A DNA stretch of 64,000 nt from Chitinophagales bacterium (GCA_041392475.1 JAWKLZ010000001.1:1736001-1800000); one strand, 5' to 3'. Numbered from the stretch's first letter, positions 52,899 to 62,294 are shown. Made by a program: numbers and translations. Notes: a model not told the origin generated them from the sequence alone.

Positions 52899-53363
52899 TC
52901 AAATAAAATATCTTACGATTAGTTGCAAGCAAATGTTGGCATATATTCCCGCCAAAACATCGTCCAACATTACACCCAATCCACCTTTGACTTTTTGGTC
53001 AATTGTTCCAATAAAAAACGGTTTGAGGATGTCGAAAAAACGAAAAAGAACAAAGCCGAGAGCAATTGTCCACCATTGAAGCGGAAGAAATAGAAGGCTA
53101 ATCCACATGCCGACAAATTCATCAATGACAATACATCCGGGGTCTTTGCCGAGGGTTTCTTCCAAATGATTGGTGGTAAAAACACCTATCACAAAAAAGA
53201 GGGCAATGACTCCTAATAATGAATAAGTTGTCACTAAGTCGGGGACAAAACTGGTGCTTGCGAATAGCAATATGGCGGCAAACAGACTACCTGCTGTGCC
53301 TGGTGCTTTAGGGGCAAGTCCTGAATAAAAGCCAGTTGCAAAAAACATATATAATTTAGACAT
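52899..53363 (-). CDS. pgpA: Phosphatidylglycerophosphatase A
   Basis: 154 residues, a small membrane protein with four hydrophobic segments. The PgpA motifs are present: GLAPKAPGTAGSLFA (about 15-30), CIVIDEFVGMWISLLFLP (about 80-97) and DVLAGIYANICLQ at the end. It dephosphorylates phosphatidylglycerol phosphate to make phosphatidylglycerol. Length is typical. It is upstream of the nitrilase gene with a 31-nt gap. Confidence 0.92.
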   Translation of the reverse strand: MSKLYMFFATGFYSGLAPKAPGTAGSLFAAILLFASTSFVPDLVTTYSLLGVIALFFVIGVFTTNHLEETLGKDPGCIVIDEFVGMWISLLFLPLQWWTIALGFVLFRFFDILKPFFIGTIDQKVKGGLGVMLDDVLAGIYANICLQLIVRYFI

Positions 53364-53856
53364 TGAATTTATTTATTTTAATGTTGTTCTGGGTGTATTG
53401 CTTATTGTAAAATAAAAAGATGGAATCCACTTCAATATTTCTAAACTCATTCACCATTAGAGTCGTATGGTAAGTTCATACCTATAATTTAGTTCACAAT
53501 TTCCTTAGCTACCTCACCTGTATCCTTAAACATAATTGCTCGCTCAAAAGATTTATCATTGCTACTGCACATAGTAAATTATTAATTGCTCGTAATTAAT
53601 TCATTGTTAGAAGTATAATAGAAATTAGTTTTGAAATTTTTAATGGTTTTATTTCCATAAAAAGTTAAATAAACGAATGAAAAACACAATGTCACTAAAA
53701 AGTGTTATTTTAGTAGAATAGAATCATCACTACATAGAAAAGTAAAATTTCCCAATCTTACCTAAAGCTGTTTGCGTTACTTATTGCAAAGATTGTATCT
53801 TGCATTTGGTTTTTTACAATTATTTCGACTAAGCTACTCCCAAAAGTTGCGAAAAC
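53364..53856. other. Divergent spacer; possible 27-codon minus-strand ORF inside
   Basis: 493 bp, AT-rich. The only coding-like text is a minus-strand frame at 53489-53572 (MCSSNDKSFERAIMFKDTGE then VAKEIVN, 27 residues), with a stop just upstream. It is too short to assign and may be a gene fragment. The repeated word TAATTGCTCG-like (53535-53544 and 53584-53593) is the only other structure. No strong promoter box was found for the gene at 53857. Confidence 0.3.
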
Positions 53857-55080
53857 ATGAATAGATTTATTTATTTTTTTGTTGTGGCATGTATTTTTGC
53901 CTCCACACAGCCCATTAATGCCCAAAATGAATATGTGGGCAGTTCTCAGTTTTTTGATATTGCAGGAGAATGGGTGAACAATGATACAGTAACTAAGCGG
54001 ATTTCAAAAATGGAAATCAGCAAAACCATCGTTAATACCTACCGTAGTTTGCCTTATTTTGACTTAGGTGGCATTGGAGTTCCCTTCCAAGAAGTAAAAT
54101 TAGACATTTCTGAAAAGCTAATGTGTTATGAAACTAAATTGATGGAAGCACAATGTATGATTATGCCTATGAAAACGCCTGCTGGCGAACAACTTAGGGT
54201 ATATTCTATCATAGTTGATCCGAATGGCTCTTGGATAGGGGTCTCTACGGATGTATTGCATCGAGATGTAGTGAAAACGAATGATTTACTCATTGGACCG
54301 AGTTTTGACCCTTGGACTTTGGAAGGTTCGTGGATGAACGAGTGGGAAGAGGATATGAAAATTCCACGCTTTAATATCTATTCTAAAAACAATGAATTGT
54401 ACTGCCAGCCTTATAAACTCATGAAACAGAACAACAAAGTAAAGGCAATGGGTGAATATAAGATGGAAAACCTGAAATTGGGAGATGGTACACAACTGGT
54501 AAAATGGGTAGATAATAGCTTGGAAACGCAATTGCGTATTCGTCCGATTATGGAGGATTGGCAGGTAGTAGGAATTGACATGATTGTAGAGGAAGTGTAT
54601 GAGGATGGTGTACCAAAGAGTGTTTACCGTCAGTTTTTTGTGAAAGACCCAGATGCAGAGGTTAAGGCACTTGCCGAAAAATTGATTGCTACGCTTGACG
54701 GTAGTTGGGAAAATATTGACCCAAATGCGGCGACTCTTCGTTTGAATATTTTTGACAGCGAAATCAGAGTTTGGGTGAATTGTCAAGACGAAAAAGATGG
54801 TTGTAGTTTGGGGACTCAGAAAGTATTGGAGCCGATTTATGAAGGGTTGATAGGTACTGAGTTTACTACCTTTTCTACCAATAGGACTCTCGAAATAGAT
54901 ACCGAATTGGAGGTAAACCCTCCTGATGAACTACCTAATTTTATGGTTTTGACTACGGTGATTGAAGACATAGAAGGTATTCGTCCTATTCAGGTTCGGT
55001 CCGAAATATTTATGCGGAAAGGGCATGTGATTTCTGGAGATGTGGAAGAAATGATGGAAATGCAGGAAGGTAAGCGGTAG
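53857..55080 (+). CDS. Secreted protein with three tandem GxW (lipocalin-like) units
   Basis: 407 residues with a signal peptide ending at INAQ (about 22). Three segments begin with the same short pattern: IAGEWVNNDTVTKRISKMEI (about 36), LEGSWMNEWEEDMKIPRFNI (about 156) and LDGSWENIDPNAATLRLNIF (about 286). The G-x-W opening, spaced about 120-130 residues, is characteristic of lipocalin/avidin-like beta barrels, and each unit is followed by beta-strand-rich sequence. I do not recognise a named family. The function may be binding of a hydrophobic molecule, but this is inference. Convergent with the WD40 gene downstream. Confidence 0.65.
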   Translation: MNRFIYFFVVACIFASTQPINAQNEYVGSSQFFDIAGEWVNNDTVTKRISKMEISKTIVNTYRSLPYFDLGGIGVPFQEVKLDISEKLMCYETKLMEAQCMIMPMKTPAGEQLRVYSIIVDPNGSWIGVSTDVLHRDVVKTNDLLIGPSFDPWTLEGSWMNEWEEDMKIPRFNIYSKNNELYCQPYKLMKQNNKVKAMGEYKMENLKLGDGTQLVKWVDNSLETQLRIRPIMEDWQVVGIDMIVEEVYEDGVPKSVYRQFFVKDPDAEVKALAEKLIATLDGSWENIDPNAATLRLNIFDSEIRVWVNCQDEKDGCSLGTQKVLEPIYEGLIGTEFTTFSTNRTLEIDTELEVNPPDELPNFMVLTTVIEDIEGIRPIQVRSEIFMRKGHVISGDVEEMMEMQEGKR

Positions 55081-55196
55081 TACGATAAGTAGTAAATTAA
55101 AATTGAAATGACAATTAAAATGAAAAAATACACTGATAAACAGTTATTTGAAAAATATTAATTGTTAAAATAAATATGACTGACTACTCAACTAAA

Positions 55197-55283
55197 AAAA
55201 CATTGGAAGTATTTATTTCTTCAAAATGGGTATTTGTATTCCAAGCCTATGATTATTTATAAAAGCGATACTTCCAATGTTTT
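55197..55283. repeat. 16-bp long-loop inverted repeat between convergent genes
   Basis: AAAACATTGGAAGTAT (55197-55212) and ATACTTCCAATGTTTT (55268-55283) match perfectly over 16 bp with a 55-nt loop. Its architecture is like the two family A elements, but the arm sequence is different. It lies between convergent genes, with A- and T-runs at its ends, so it could stop transcription in both directions. Confidence 0.6.
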
Positions 55284-55296
55284 ATCTCTTACATGA

Positions 55297-56991
55297 TTAC
55301 TGCACAATTATCTTCAATGCCTCGCAATAATCGTAGTCTGCGGTCATTCTGATACGATTTTCTTCATCTTCCTCCGCTTTGCAGAGAGCTGCAATTGCAG
55401 GAGCTTTGGGACCTACATTGTAGGCATATACGATTAAATAATTGTCTTTAGTGGGGTTAATTGTACCTGTAATACGTTTTTTTTCTGCCATCAACTCGTA
55501 TTTATCCAAAATACATTCACCATTTAGGAATATCGAAACCTTATCACCGTCCACCTCTCCATCATCCCAAGTGTCCAAAGCTACTTGATTTCCCGAAACA
55601 GTCATAGTGCCTACCAATCTTACCTTTCTACCATTGATGGCGTTCACAAAACCGTTGTCGTTTAGGTCAATACCATAAGCAGGTTTGGGCTTAGGAGTTT
55701 CTTTGATCACCTCTACTACGGATTCAGGTTTAGGAGTTTCTTTGACCACCTCTACTACGGGTTCAGGTTTAGGAGTTTCTTTGACCACCTCTACTACGGG
55801 TTCAGGTTTAGGAGTTTCTTTGACCACCTCTACTACGGGTTCAGGCTTGGGAATTTCTTTGACCACTTTAGGTTTGGGAGTAGGTTTTGGTGTGTCCGCT
55901 TTAGGAGGTGTAATGGCAGAAGTGAGTACCTTTGGAGGCAGGATAGAAGCAGTTTTTTCTTCTATCACAGGTTTAGACTCAGGTTTGGGCTCTTCCACTT
56001 TTGGAACAGCTTTTTCTTTATAGGCTAATTCCCAAAGAATGACCTTCCCATCATAGCCACCACTGGCAATGTATTTCCCGTTTGGACTAAATGACACACT
56101 TCTCACCATGTCTTGATGTCCTGCAGCCACTAGTTCCAATTTTTTCGTTTGCACATTCCAAATCTTAAACATATTTGCCGCATTCCCATGTGCAATAAGC
56201 TGGTCATTTGCCGAAAAACTGATGTAACTATAATCCTTGTCCCCGGCTGGAATGTGCCATATTTCGTTGTAACTGGGGTACTTCCAAAATCGGAGACTAC
56301 CTTCTTCGCTCCAACCACCAAGCATAGTACCGTCGTGCGAAAACTTCACGTCATTGATATAATGGCCTCCATTGTTGTTAGATTCTTCAATTTTGCCCGA
56401 AGCAAAATCAAGAAAATGTAGTTTACTTCCACAAGCAAAAACCAGTGTTTTTTGGTCAGGAGAGATGTCAGCAGTAGTCGTACGATAGTTACCCGAAAAC
56501 AAGATTTCAGGTGTTTCACTACTGCCAATTTCCGCCTTTATCAGTTTGAAGTTTTTCCCTCCATAATAGAGGTATTTTTCGTCAGGGCTGAATAAGACAA
56601 AATATGCTGCATTTTCTTTGAAGTACACTGGGTTTTTAAAGGATTGTATTTCTCTACCCGTTTCCAAATCCCACAATTTGACATTGCCATCCGTTGAAGC
56701 ACTTGCCAGGCGATTACCATCTTTGCTGAACATCAGGTCATTCACTATATTTTGGTGACCTTGAAGACTTAATATAAGGTTGCCAGAATTGGCATCCCAA
56801 ATATTGATGACATGTCCATAACCAACGCTCGCTATTCGATTGCCGCTGTTATTGAAGGTCAAATATTCCACTTTGCCCTTATTAGAAAAGGTAAAACTGC
56901 GTACCTGCTCCAGTTGAAGCGTTGCCTCAGATTGTCCCCATAGTGTGTGCGCTATCAATACAAAACACAATAAGTAAAATAGTTTTTTCAT
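55297..56991 (-). CDS. WD40-repeat secreted protein with Pro-Glu-Lys repeat linker
   Basis: 564 residues from ATG 56991 (signal peptide MKKLFYLLCFVLIAHTLWGQ; the longer frame start at 57021 adds ten residues before it). About seven WD40 repeats (about 30-325; DLMFSKDGNRLASASTDGNV followed by KLWDLETGREIQSF, SVSFSPNGKYIASGGYDGKV) form a propeller. Then a linker of 13-residue units KETPKPEPVVEVV (about 345-450), encoded by 39-bp tandem DNA repeats, connects to a C-terminal beta-rich domain (about 450-560; YGIDLNDNGFVNAINGRKVR, GEVDGDKVSIFLNGE). Such a stiff Pro-rich linker often spans the cell envelope or peptidoglycan. Binding partner unknown. Confidence 0.8.
   Translation of the reverse strand: MKKLFYLLCFVLIAHTLWGQSEATLQLEQVRSFTFSNKGKVEYLTFNNSGNRIASVGYGHVINIWDANSGNLILSLQGHQNIVNDLMFSKDGNRLASASTDGNVKLWDLETGREIQSFKNPVYFKENAAYFVLFSPDEKYLYYGGKNFKLIKAEIGSSETPEILFSGNYRTTTADISPDQKTLVFACGSKLHFLDFASGKIEESNNNGGHYINDVKFSHDGTMLGGWSEEGSLRFWKYPSYNEIWHIPAGDKDYSYISFSANDQLIAHGNAANMFKIWNVQTKKLELVAAGHQDMVRSVSFSPNGKYIASGGYDGKVILWELAYKEKAVPKVEEPKPESKPVIEEKTASILPPKVLTSAITPPKADTPKPTPKPKVVKEIPKPEPVVEVVKETPKPEPVVEVVKETPKPEPVVEVVKETPKPESVVEVIKETPKPKPAYGIDLNDNGFVNAINGRKVRLVGTMTVSGNQVALDTWDDGEVDGDKVSIFLNGECILDKYELMAEKKRITGTINPTKDNYLIVYAYNVGPKAPAIAALCKAEEDEENRIRMTADYDYCEALKIIVQ
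55691..55846. repeat. 39-bp tandem repeat (four units) in the WD40 gene
   Basis: Four consecutive 39-bp units start at 55691, 55730, 55769 and 55808, nearly identical except for two substitutions in the first; a degenerate fifth follows to about 55871. Each codes for 13 residues (KETPKPEPVVEVV), so copy-number change would keep the frame. Confidence 0.85.
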
Positions 56992-57148
56992 GTTTTTTAA
57001 TACAAGTTTTACAGTAGTCAATACAGTATTTGAAGTTTAGAATACAAAAGTAAAGTTTGAGTGGAAACCTTTGCAGTAAAATGGTGGTTGGCTATAAATG
57101 TACTACAATTCAAATATTGTTCCAAAGAGCTTGCCGATAGGGATTACT

Positions 57149-58483
57149 TCAATAACAACATCCCCAATCTTCTGCACGTCTATCACCCAAAATTTTATTG
57201 TTTTTTTGGTCAATAGCTTTTTCAGGAATGGTTCGATTTTTATACAAAGAGTGGTGTTTGAAATTGTTGTGAGCCAAATGAAGATGAAAAAATAGACCAA
57301 GAATAAGCATCAAAGCAGCCATTTTTTTCCAAATGGGTTTTGATAAAAGTGGTTGGTAGCAGTAAAAAGCATATAACATACTAACAGGTAAAAGTACATA
57401 AAAAGTATGAGGTGAAGGCCCTTTTATAGAAAATATAAAACTAAGGTAGAGCATAACGATGGTCGCTGCAACCAACCATTTTAAACGTTTTCCTTCTTTT
57501 GAATGGAATACAGAATTGCAGAAAAATGAAACAAATAAATAGGCTACCTGCAAAAAACCTATAAGTGTAAGTAATACGGTAAATGGTGAAAACCAAGGAT
57601 ACTGCTGCAAAAACTGAAGGCGACTTTGTAGGTTGTAGCCTAAAAAAACGCTTGTTTCGTAACTGGAAAATGATAAAAAACGGGTGATGATTGTGGGTAG
57701 TTGGGTCAAATGTTCTAAGTGCAAAACGATATTTGCTTCAATGCGCCCTGCTCCTTCTATGCCGTATTTGCAGTAAGTTGGCAAGAGCAAACTGCCACTT
57801 ATTGCAGCTCCCAATGTAAAGAATAATAGGTTTCGGCTGATTGTCGAAAAAGATTTTTTCCTGATATTGAGCAAGAAACAAATTGCAGTAAAAGGAATCA
57901 ACAATACAAATGAAAGGTGTATTTGCATGACCCAACAAATTGAGAAACCCATCATTGCAAAGGCGTGGTGTGGTCGCAGGATTGGACGATTGTTGAACAA
58001 CAACAACTCAAAAGTGCCTATGAAAAATAAGATGGCAGCAGGCAAAACGTAGGATGGATTGACAATGTGTGTAGAATAATTCAGAGTCCACGGAGCAGTC
58101 AATAACCAGCCATAGATGAGCCAACCACTTAGCGTAGGAATACGTTTGTGAAGGTAGTAAGCGAACAAAATCAGTGTGCCGGTACTCAATAGATTGAGGA
58201 GTAGAAACGGGGCTTCGGGAATGGGGAGGATGAAAAATGGTAATCCAACGACTATACCTTGAAGTGCACCAGGAATTTGGGTCTGTGTATAAACCACATC
58301 TGGCCCATAATAGGGGAAATTTCCTGTGGCGTAGTATTTTAGCCCCAATAAGTAAATTTGTTTTTCGTCTGTTCCCCAAAAAGGACTGCACAAGCCATAA
58401 ACAAGCCGAGCTAAAAAAGTAAACAAGAAAATTAGCAGGTAGAAACAATATCGCTTTTGCAACAAGTGATTGAACCTTTTCAT
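57149..58483 (-). CDS. GT-C-type membrane glycosyltransferase-like protein
   Basis: 444 residues with about 10-12 hydrophobic helices. The first loop carries FWGTDEKQIYLLGLKYY (about 35-52) with the acidic pair (D-E) that acts as catalytic or metal residue in GT-C enzymes of the ArnT / oligosaccharyl-transferase group, and later helices are of the usual kind (FFTLGAAISGSLLLPTYC). It probably transfers a lipid-linked sugar to an envelope acceptor. It is not in a recognisable polysaccharide cluster. A second GT-C gene is 1.4 kb away at 59917. Start ATG 58483 precedes the first helix. Confidence 0.65.
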   Translation of the reverse strand: MKRFNHLLQKRYCFYLLIFLFTFLARLVYGLCSPFWGTDEKQIYLLGLKYYATGNFPYYGPDVVYTQTQIPGALQGIVVGLPFFILPIPEAPFLLLNLLSTGTLILFAYYLHKRIPTLSGWLIYGWLLTAPWTLNYSTHIVNPSYVLPAAILFFIGTFELLLFNNRPILRPHHAFAMMGFSICWVMQIHLSFVLLIPFTAICFLLNIRKKSFSTISRNLLFFTLGAAISGSLLLPTYCKYGIEGAGRIEANIVLHLEHLTQLPTIITRFLSFSSYETSVFLGYNLQSRLQFLQQYPWFSPFTVLLTLIGFLQVAYLFVSFFCNSVFHSKEGKRLKWLVAATIVMLYLSFIFSIKGPSPHTFYVLLPVSMLYAFYCYQPLLSKPIWKKMAALMLILGLFFHLHLAHNNFKHHSLYKNRTIPEKAIDQKNNKILGDRRAEDWGCCY

Positions 58484-58512
58484 TGATAGCGCATCTTTTG
58501 TGCTAAAAATAG

Positions 58513-58520
58513 TAATTTTG
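58513..58520 (+). promoter_or_regulatory. -7 promoter box before the outer-membrane barrel gene
   Basis: TAATTTTG fits TAnnTTTG exactly; the ATG follows at 58526, so the expected transcription start is at or beside the initiation codon. Confidence 0.4.
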
Positions 58521-58525
58521 TGCTT

Positions 58526-59281
58526 ATGAAATATACATTGACACTCATTAGCTGTTTATTCTTAACCTTGACCTTCAATTTTGCACAGTCCGCAAAAGAA
58601 GATGGGGGAAATCTGCCTGCCTATCTGATTCATTTTGACTATGCTTACCAATTGCCTGGTGGTGACATGGCTGACCGATTTGGAAGCAATTCGAACATTG
58701 GCGTAGGAATGCTTTATAAGACCAAAAGTAATTGGTTATTAGGCATAGATGGACATTTTTTATTTGGAAAAAACATTGAAGAAAATTATACTTCAAATCT
58801 CACTACCGCAGGCGGTTTTATATTGGGAGTGAATGGCTTGTATGCAGAGTTGGATGCACGACAGCAAGGTTTGTCTTTGGTCGGTAAAATTGGGCGACTT
58901 TTTTCGATGGGAACGGTCAATCCTAATTCTGGAATAACGGTATTGTTCGGTGCGGGTTATTTGCAGCACAAAATACAGATTGAAGACAGAAATAGTGCCG
59001 TACCACAGTTTCAAGGCGAATACCGAAAGGGCTACGATCGTTTGACCAGTGGCTTGGCTTTTACCCAATTTATCGGTTATACGCATTTAAGCCTCAACCG
59101 CCGTATCAATTTCTACATTGGCATTGAAGCCACTGAAGGATTCACAAAAGGCCGCCGTACCACCCATTTCAATACGCAAGCAGATGGCTCAGGTAGCCGC
59201 ACAGATATATTGATTGGCCCGAGAGTTGGGTGGATTTTACCCATTTACCGAGAACCGAGCGAACGGTTTTACACAGATTAA
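58526..59281 (+). CDS. Outer-membrane beta-barrel protein, uncharacterised
   Basis: 251 residues from ATG 58526 (a GTG at 58520 overlaps the promoter box). Signal peptide to FNFAQS, then repeated amphipathic strands with aromatic ends and GxNGLY / GRL-type turns (AGGFILGVNGLYAEL, GITVLFGAGYLQHKIQIEDR, TQFIGYTHLSLNRRINFYIG). The C-terminal region GPRVGWILPIYREPSERFYT matches an outer-membrane protein of the small barrel type. TAATTTTG (58513-58520) is an exact -7 box 5 nt before the start, so the transcript may be leaderless. Convergent with the small gene at 59297. Confidence 0.65.
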   Translation: MKYTLTLISCLFLTLTFNFAQSAKEDGGNLPAYLIHFDYAYQLPGGDMADRFGSNSNIGVGMLYKTKSNWLLGIDGHFLFGKNIEENYTSNLTTAGGFILGVNGLYAELDARQQGLSLVGKIGRLFSMGTVNPNSGITVLFGAGYLQHKIQIEDRNSAVPQFQGEYRKGYDRLTSGLAFTQFIGYTHLSLNRRINFYIGIEATEGFTKGRRTTHFNTQADGSGSRTDILIGPRVGWILPIYREPSERFYTD

Positions 59282-59296
59282 AGGGAGAGGAAAGGT

Positions 59297-59644
59297 TTAT
59301 AAGAAGAAGTAAATCAAATCACCTGACACGAAGTTTTCTCCAAAATATTTTCTACCACTGACTACTTCCCCATCTACTAAAATCGTCAATTGCAGATCAT
59401 CGCCTCCATAGTTGTAGGCACGCAAACTGATGGCAGAAGCAGGATTGAAACTTTTGTGAAAACTATATTCAAAAGGCAGGTTAAGCCCTTCTTCGTCAAT
59501 GGTTTTCCCAAATTCATTGGTATATAAAACCCTTGTTAGAGTAGAGTCAGTTGCTTCAATTCGATAAGTGATATTGCGAGAGGAGATTTCTTTGTCAAAA
59601 TCTTCGGCTGGTGCTTCAATGAAGTCATGTTGATAGTTTTCCAT
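59297..59644 (-). CDS. Small protein, possibly MmpS/accessory-domain type
   Basis: 115 residues from ATG 59644; the ORF start at 59671 adds nine residues. No signal peptide. The beta-rich pattern ITYRIEATDSTLTRVLYTNE ... ISLRAYNYGGDDLQLTILVD followed by GEVVSGRKYFG resembles the single Ig-like domain of MmpS-family transport accessory proteins. Confidence in the family is low. Convergent with the barrel gene, 15 nt apart. Confidence 0.5.
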   Translation of the reverse strand: MENYQHDFIEAPAEDFDKEISSRNITYRIEATDSTLTRVLYTNEFGKTIDEEGLNLPFEYSFHKSFNPASAISLRAYNYGGDDLQLTILVDGEVVSGRKYFGENFVSGDLIYFFL

Positions 59645-59877
59645 GTTGTTTGTTTTTACTTGGTTGAGCATAATTTGTTTCTTGAAATTGGCTGACTTTT
59701 ATAAAACAAAATTCTTGCCGTTCATTATTTTTTATTACAAAAAAAGGTTATGATTCAAAAAAAGTTTCAATTACTATATAGCTAATGTAAGGATAAATAT
59801 TTCAAATGCAAAGTATTAGAGAAGAAAATCTGATAGTTAAACTTGAATGTCTAATTTTTCTTGGGCAACTTTATCAT

Positions 59878-59885
59878 TAATTTTG
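59878..59885 (+). promoter_or_regulatory. -7 promoter box of the second GT-C gene
   Basis: TAATTTTG is an exact -7 match, 31 nt before the ATG at 59917. No TTTG at the expected -33 distance. Confidence 0.4.
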
Positions 59886-59916
59886 CAGAGATTTCAACAT
59901 CCACAAAAACGACAAA

Positions 59917-61458
59917 ATGGGAAATAATCAACCCTACTCACAACAGGATAAAGGCTTTTTTTTGATGTTCGTGGTGATGGGAATTCTACTATGGGGATTC
60001 ACCATTTACAAAGCCTTAAATGCCTCGTTTACACACGATGAATTTACGCTATTGTCTTATGCAGAGCGTTCCTATTACGGTATTTTTATCATAGACCCGC
60101 CCTATGCAGGATGTCATATATTTTTGACCTTCTTAGCCAAACCCATTATTACACTTTTTGGAGCGAGTGAATTTACGCTACGATTGCCAACTTTGATAGC
60201 CCACCTCATTTATTTGATTTTCACCTATCGTTTGGTGGTATTGCTGCATCAAAATCGTTGGGTTCGGATTTGTACATGGTTGCTGCTCAATGCCAATCCT
60301 TATTTGTTGGATTTCTATTCCATTGGGAGGGGATATGGTCTGGCGATAGCGATGATGACGGTGAGTTGTTATTATTTTTTGCGCTTTGTAAAAGAAGAAG
60401 GAAAGTCCTCCAAATATTTATTTGGGGCATTTTTTGCAGGGTTTTTAGCAGTTTATACCAATTTTACCCTACTCAACTATTATGTTGCCTTATTGGGAAC
60501 TTGGGGTTTGTATGTGCTTTATCATGTTTGGCAATCGAAAAAATTTGTCCTCCCAGAACTGCTTCAAAAGCATTGGTCTGTACCAACTGTCACCCTCATC
60601 ATGGCTGCCATCATTTACACACCCCTCAAAAGATTGGTCGAAACCGATCAGTTTTACTTTGCAGGAATAAATGGATTTTGGCAAGATACGGTGAGGAGTT
60701 TGGCGAGAAGCTACATCTATGGAATGCCCTATGGCGGTGATATTGAAATCATTACCAGCATTATTTTTGCCGTTTTTTTCTTTACCAGCCTCTTGATTTT
60801 ATTGGTTCATTGGTGTAAACAAAGAGGTAGGAATGTAGATTGGGCTTTCACTGCTATGTTGTTGATATTTAGTTTGGCGATGTTGAGTACGGTTGTGCAA
60901 TTTCATTTGATTGATACCAAATATTTGTTTGAAAGAATTGCGCTGTTTTACATACCTTTATTTTTTCTGAGTTTTTCGTTTGCTCTTCAATATGCGTTTC
61001 GGTCTGCTTTCTTCAAAAAAATCGGTATATTGGTTGTAAGCGTTTTGAGTATTTTTGTGGTGTACCATACCATTCGTGCTTGCAATACAACTACCTACCG
61101 AGATTGGTACTATGATAGGGATTCAAAGGCAATGATGGAATATTTACGGGATGAAGTTGCTCCTACGATTGAAGAAGGGGAGCGAGTGAATGTAGGATTG
61201 AAGTGGATATTTGTTCCTTCTTTTTACTTCTACGAAAAGAAATGGAAGACGGAAAATCAAATCAACTTGGTCAATAAAATTGACCCAAGGATGGAATTGA
61301 CTCCCGACCTCAATTTGCACTATGTCTATGTAGAAGAAAGTGATTTGGAAACTTTGAAGAAAGATTTTGAATGGGAGGAAGTGTTTCGAAATTGGAGTAG
61401 TGGAGGGATATTATTGAAGGTAAAGAAAAGAGTGGATGAATTGGAAGTGGAGAATTGA
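59917..61458 (+). CDS. GT-C membrane glycosyltransferase (ArnT/PMT-like)
   Basis: 513 residues with 10-12 transmembrane helices and a soluble C-terminal domain (about 400-513). The first loop has FTHDEFTLLSYAERSY (about 38-53) with the catalytic acidic residues of the PMT_2 / ArnT group, followed by HIFLTFLAKPIITLFGASEF and TLRLPTLIAH, the conserved second-loop pattern (GxSEFxLRLP-type). It would transfer a sugar from a polyprenyl-phosphate donor to an envelope molecule. Substrate unknown. The downstream gene begins 42 nt later and is a degraded T9SS fragment. Confidence 0.75.
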   Translation: MGNNQPYSQQDKGFFLMFVVMGILLWGFTIYKALNASFTHDEFTLLSYAERSYYGIFIIDPPYAGCHIFLTFLAKPIITLFGASEFTLRLPTLIAHLIYLIFTYRLVVLLHQNRWVRICTWLLLNANPYLLDFYSIGRGYGLAIAMMTVSCYYFLRFVKEEGKSSKYLFGAFFAGFLAVYTNFTLLNYYVALLGTWGLYVLYHVWQSKKFVLPELLQKHWSVPTVTLIMAAIIYTPLKRLVETDQFYFAGINGFWQDTVRSLARSYIYGMPYGGDIEIITSIIFAVFFFTSLLILLVHWCKQRGRNVDWAFTAMLLIFSLAMLSTVVQFHLIDTKYLFERIALFYIPLFFLSFSFALQYAFRSAFFKKIGILVVSVLSIFVVYHTIRACNTTTYRDWYYDRDSKAMMEYLRDEVAPTIEEGERVNVGLKWIFVPSFYFYEKKWKTENQINLVNKIDPRMELTPDLNLHYVYVEESDLETLKKDFEWEEVFRNWSSGGILLKVKKRVDELEVEN

Positions 61459-61499
61459 CTTGGCAGTTCATAAGAATTTATTAATCAAATAGCTCCAAT

Positions 61500-62294
61500 T
61501 TGCCGAACAGTTCCATTCAAGCGATTCAACAAGCCGAAGCCAATACACCTGTATCGGAACGCCACAAACTCGAAAGCCGTATTGCTTATTTGCAGCACAA
61601 AAAAGAACTGCAAAAGCAATACATCGTTCAGCACTACCTAAAAGCACAGGACTTGGACCAAGCGATTCAAGCAGTTCTCTACGAAGCTGATGAAGCCGAC
61701 TACAAAGCAGTGATTCCGCTTTATCTCCGAAAAGGCGATACAGCGAATGCCCAACAGTATTTGAATCTTATCTCTGCCCACAATGCAGAAAATACCCAAT
61801 ACATTGCCTTACAAAACCTACACATTGGTTTGCAATCAGCAGGCAGAAGTTGGTATGACATCACTGCCCAAGAGGAAGCAACGATTCGCAGTATTGCAAG
61901 TAGTCCAACAAGAGTAGCCGTTCATGCTCAAGCAATTTTGCATTGGGTTTTTGGAGAGCAATTTGAAACACATATCCCTGATTTGGACGGAAGTGGAAGT
62001 CACAAAAGAACGATACTGCCTCCGCTTAGTAACAGAGTGGGTAAACAGGAACTCCAAATCTTGCCCAATCCAAGCAAAGGAATAGCCAATATCTATTGGA
62101 CTCCACAAGAAGAAACTTTCGGAGAACTAAAAATCTTTGATTTAACAGGAAGGCAAATAGCTAATTATGCAGTAAATCCTGCTATAGGACATACGCAATT
62201 GTCTATTGAAGGACTGAAAAATGGTATTTATATCTGTACTTTAAGTATTGGTGAACAAATCACTTATCAAACCAAGTGGGTGGTTGTTCAATAA
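61500..62294 (+). pseudogene. 3' fragment of a T9SS-secreted protein
   Basis: The 264-codon frame (TTG at 61500, stop codon just upstream in frame) has no signal peptide. The first 150 residues are helical (AIQQAEANTPVSERHKLESR) and the last 75 form a T9SS type A sorting domain (LQILPNPSKGIANIYWTPQE, ending YQTKWVVVQ). T9SS substrates must enter the periplasm with a signal peptide, so this is most likely the 3' remnant of a larger gene whose 5' part was deleted. The text in the helical part is like the pre-CTD region of large Saprospira-group surface proteins. Confidence 0.65.

Noticed and set aside
53489..53572. 27-codon minus-strand ORF with protein-like text
   Set aside because: Too short, no promoter or ribosome-binding evidence; kept only as a note in the spacer entry.
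54286..54786. 166-codon minus-strand ORF
   Set aside because: Antisense to the triple-domain secreted protein; no motif, poor composition.
55685..56023. 112-codon plus-strand ORF with Gly-Ser repeats
   Set aside because: It is the complementary reading of the 39-bp repeat region in the WD40 gene; no upstream start region.
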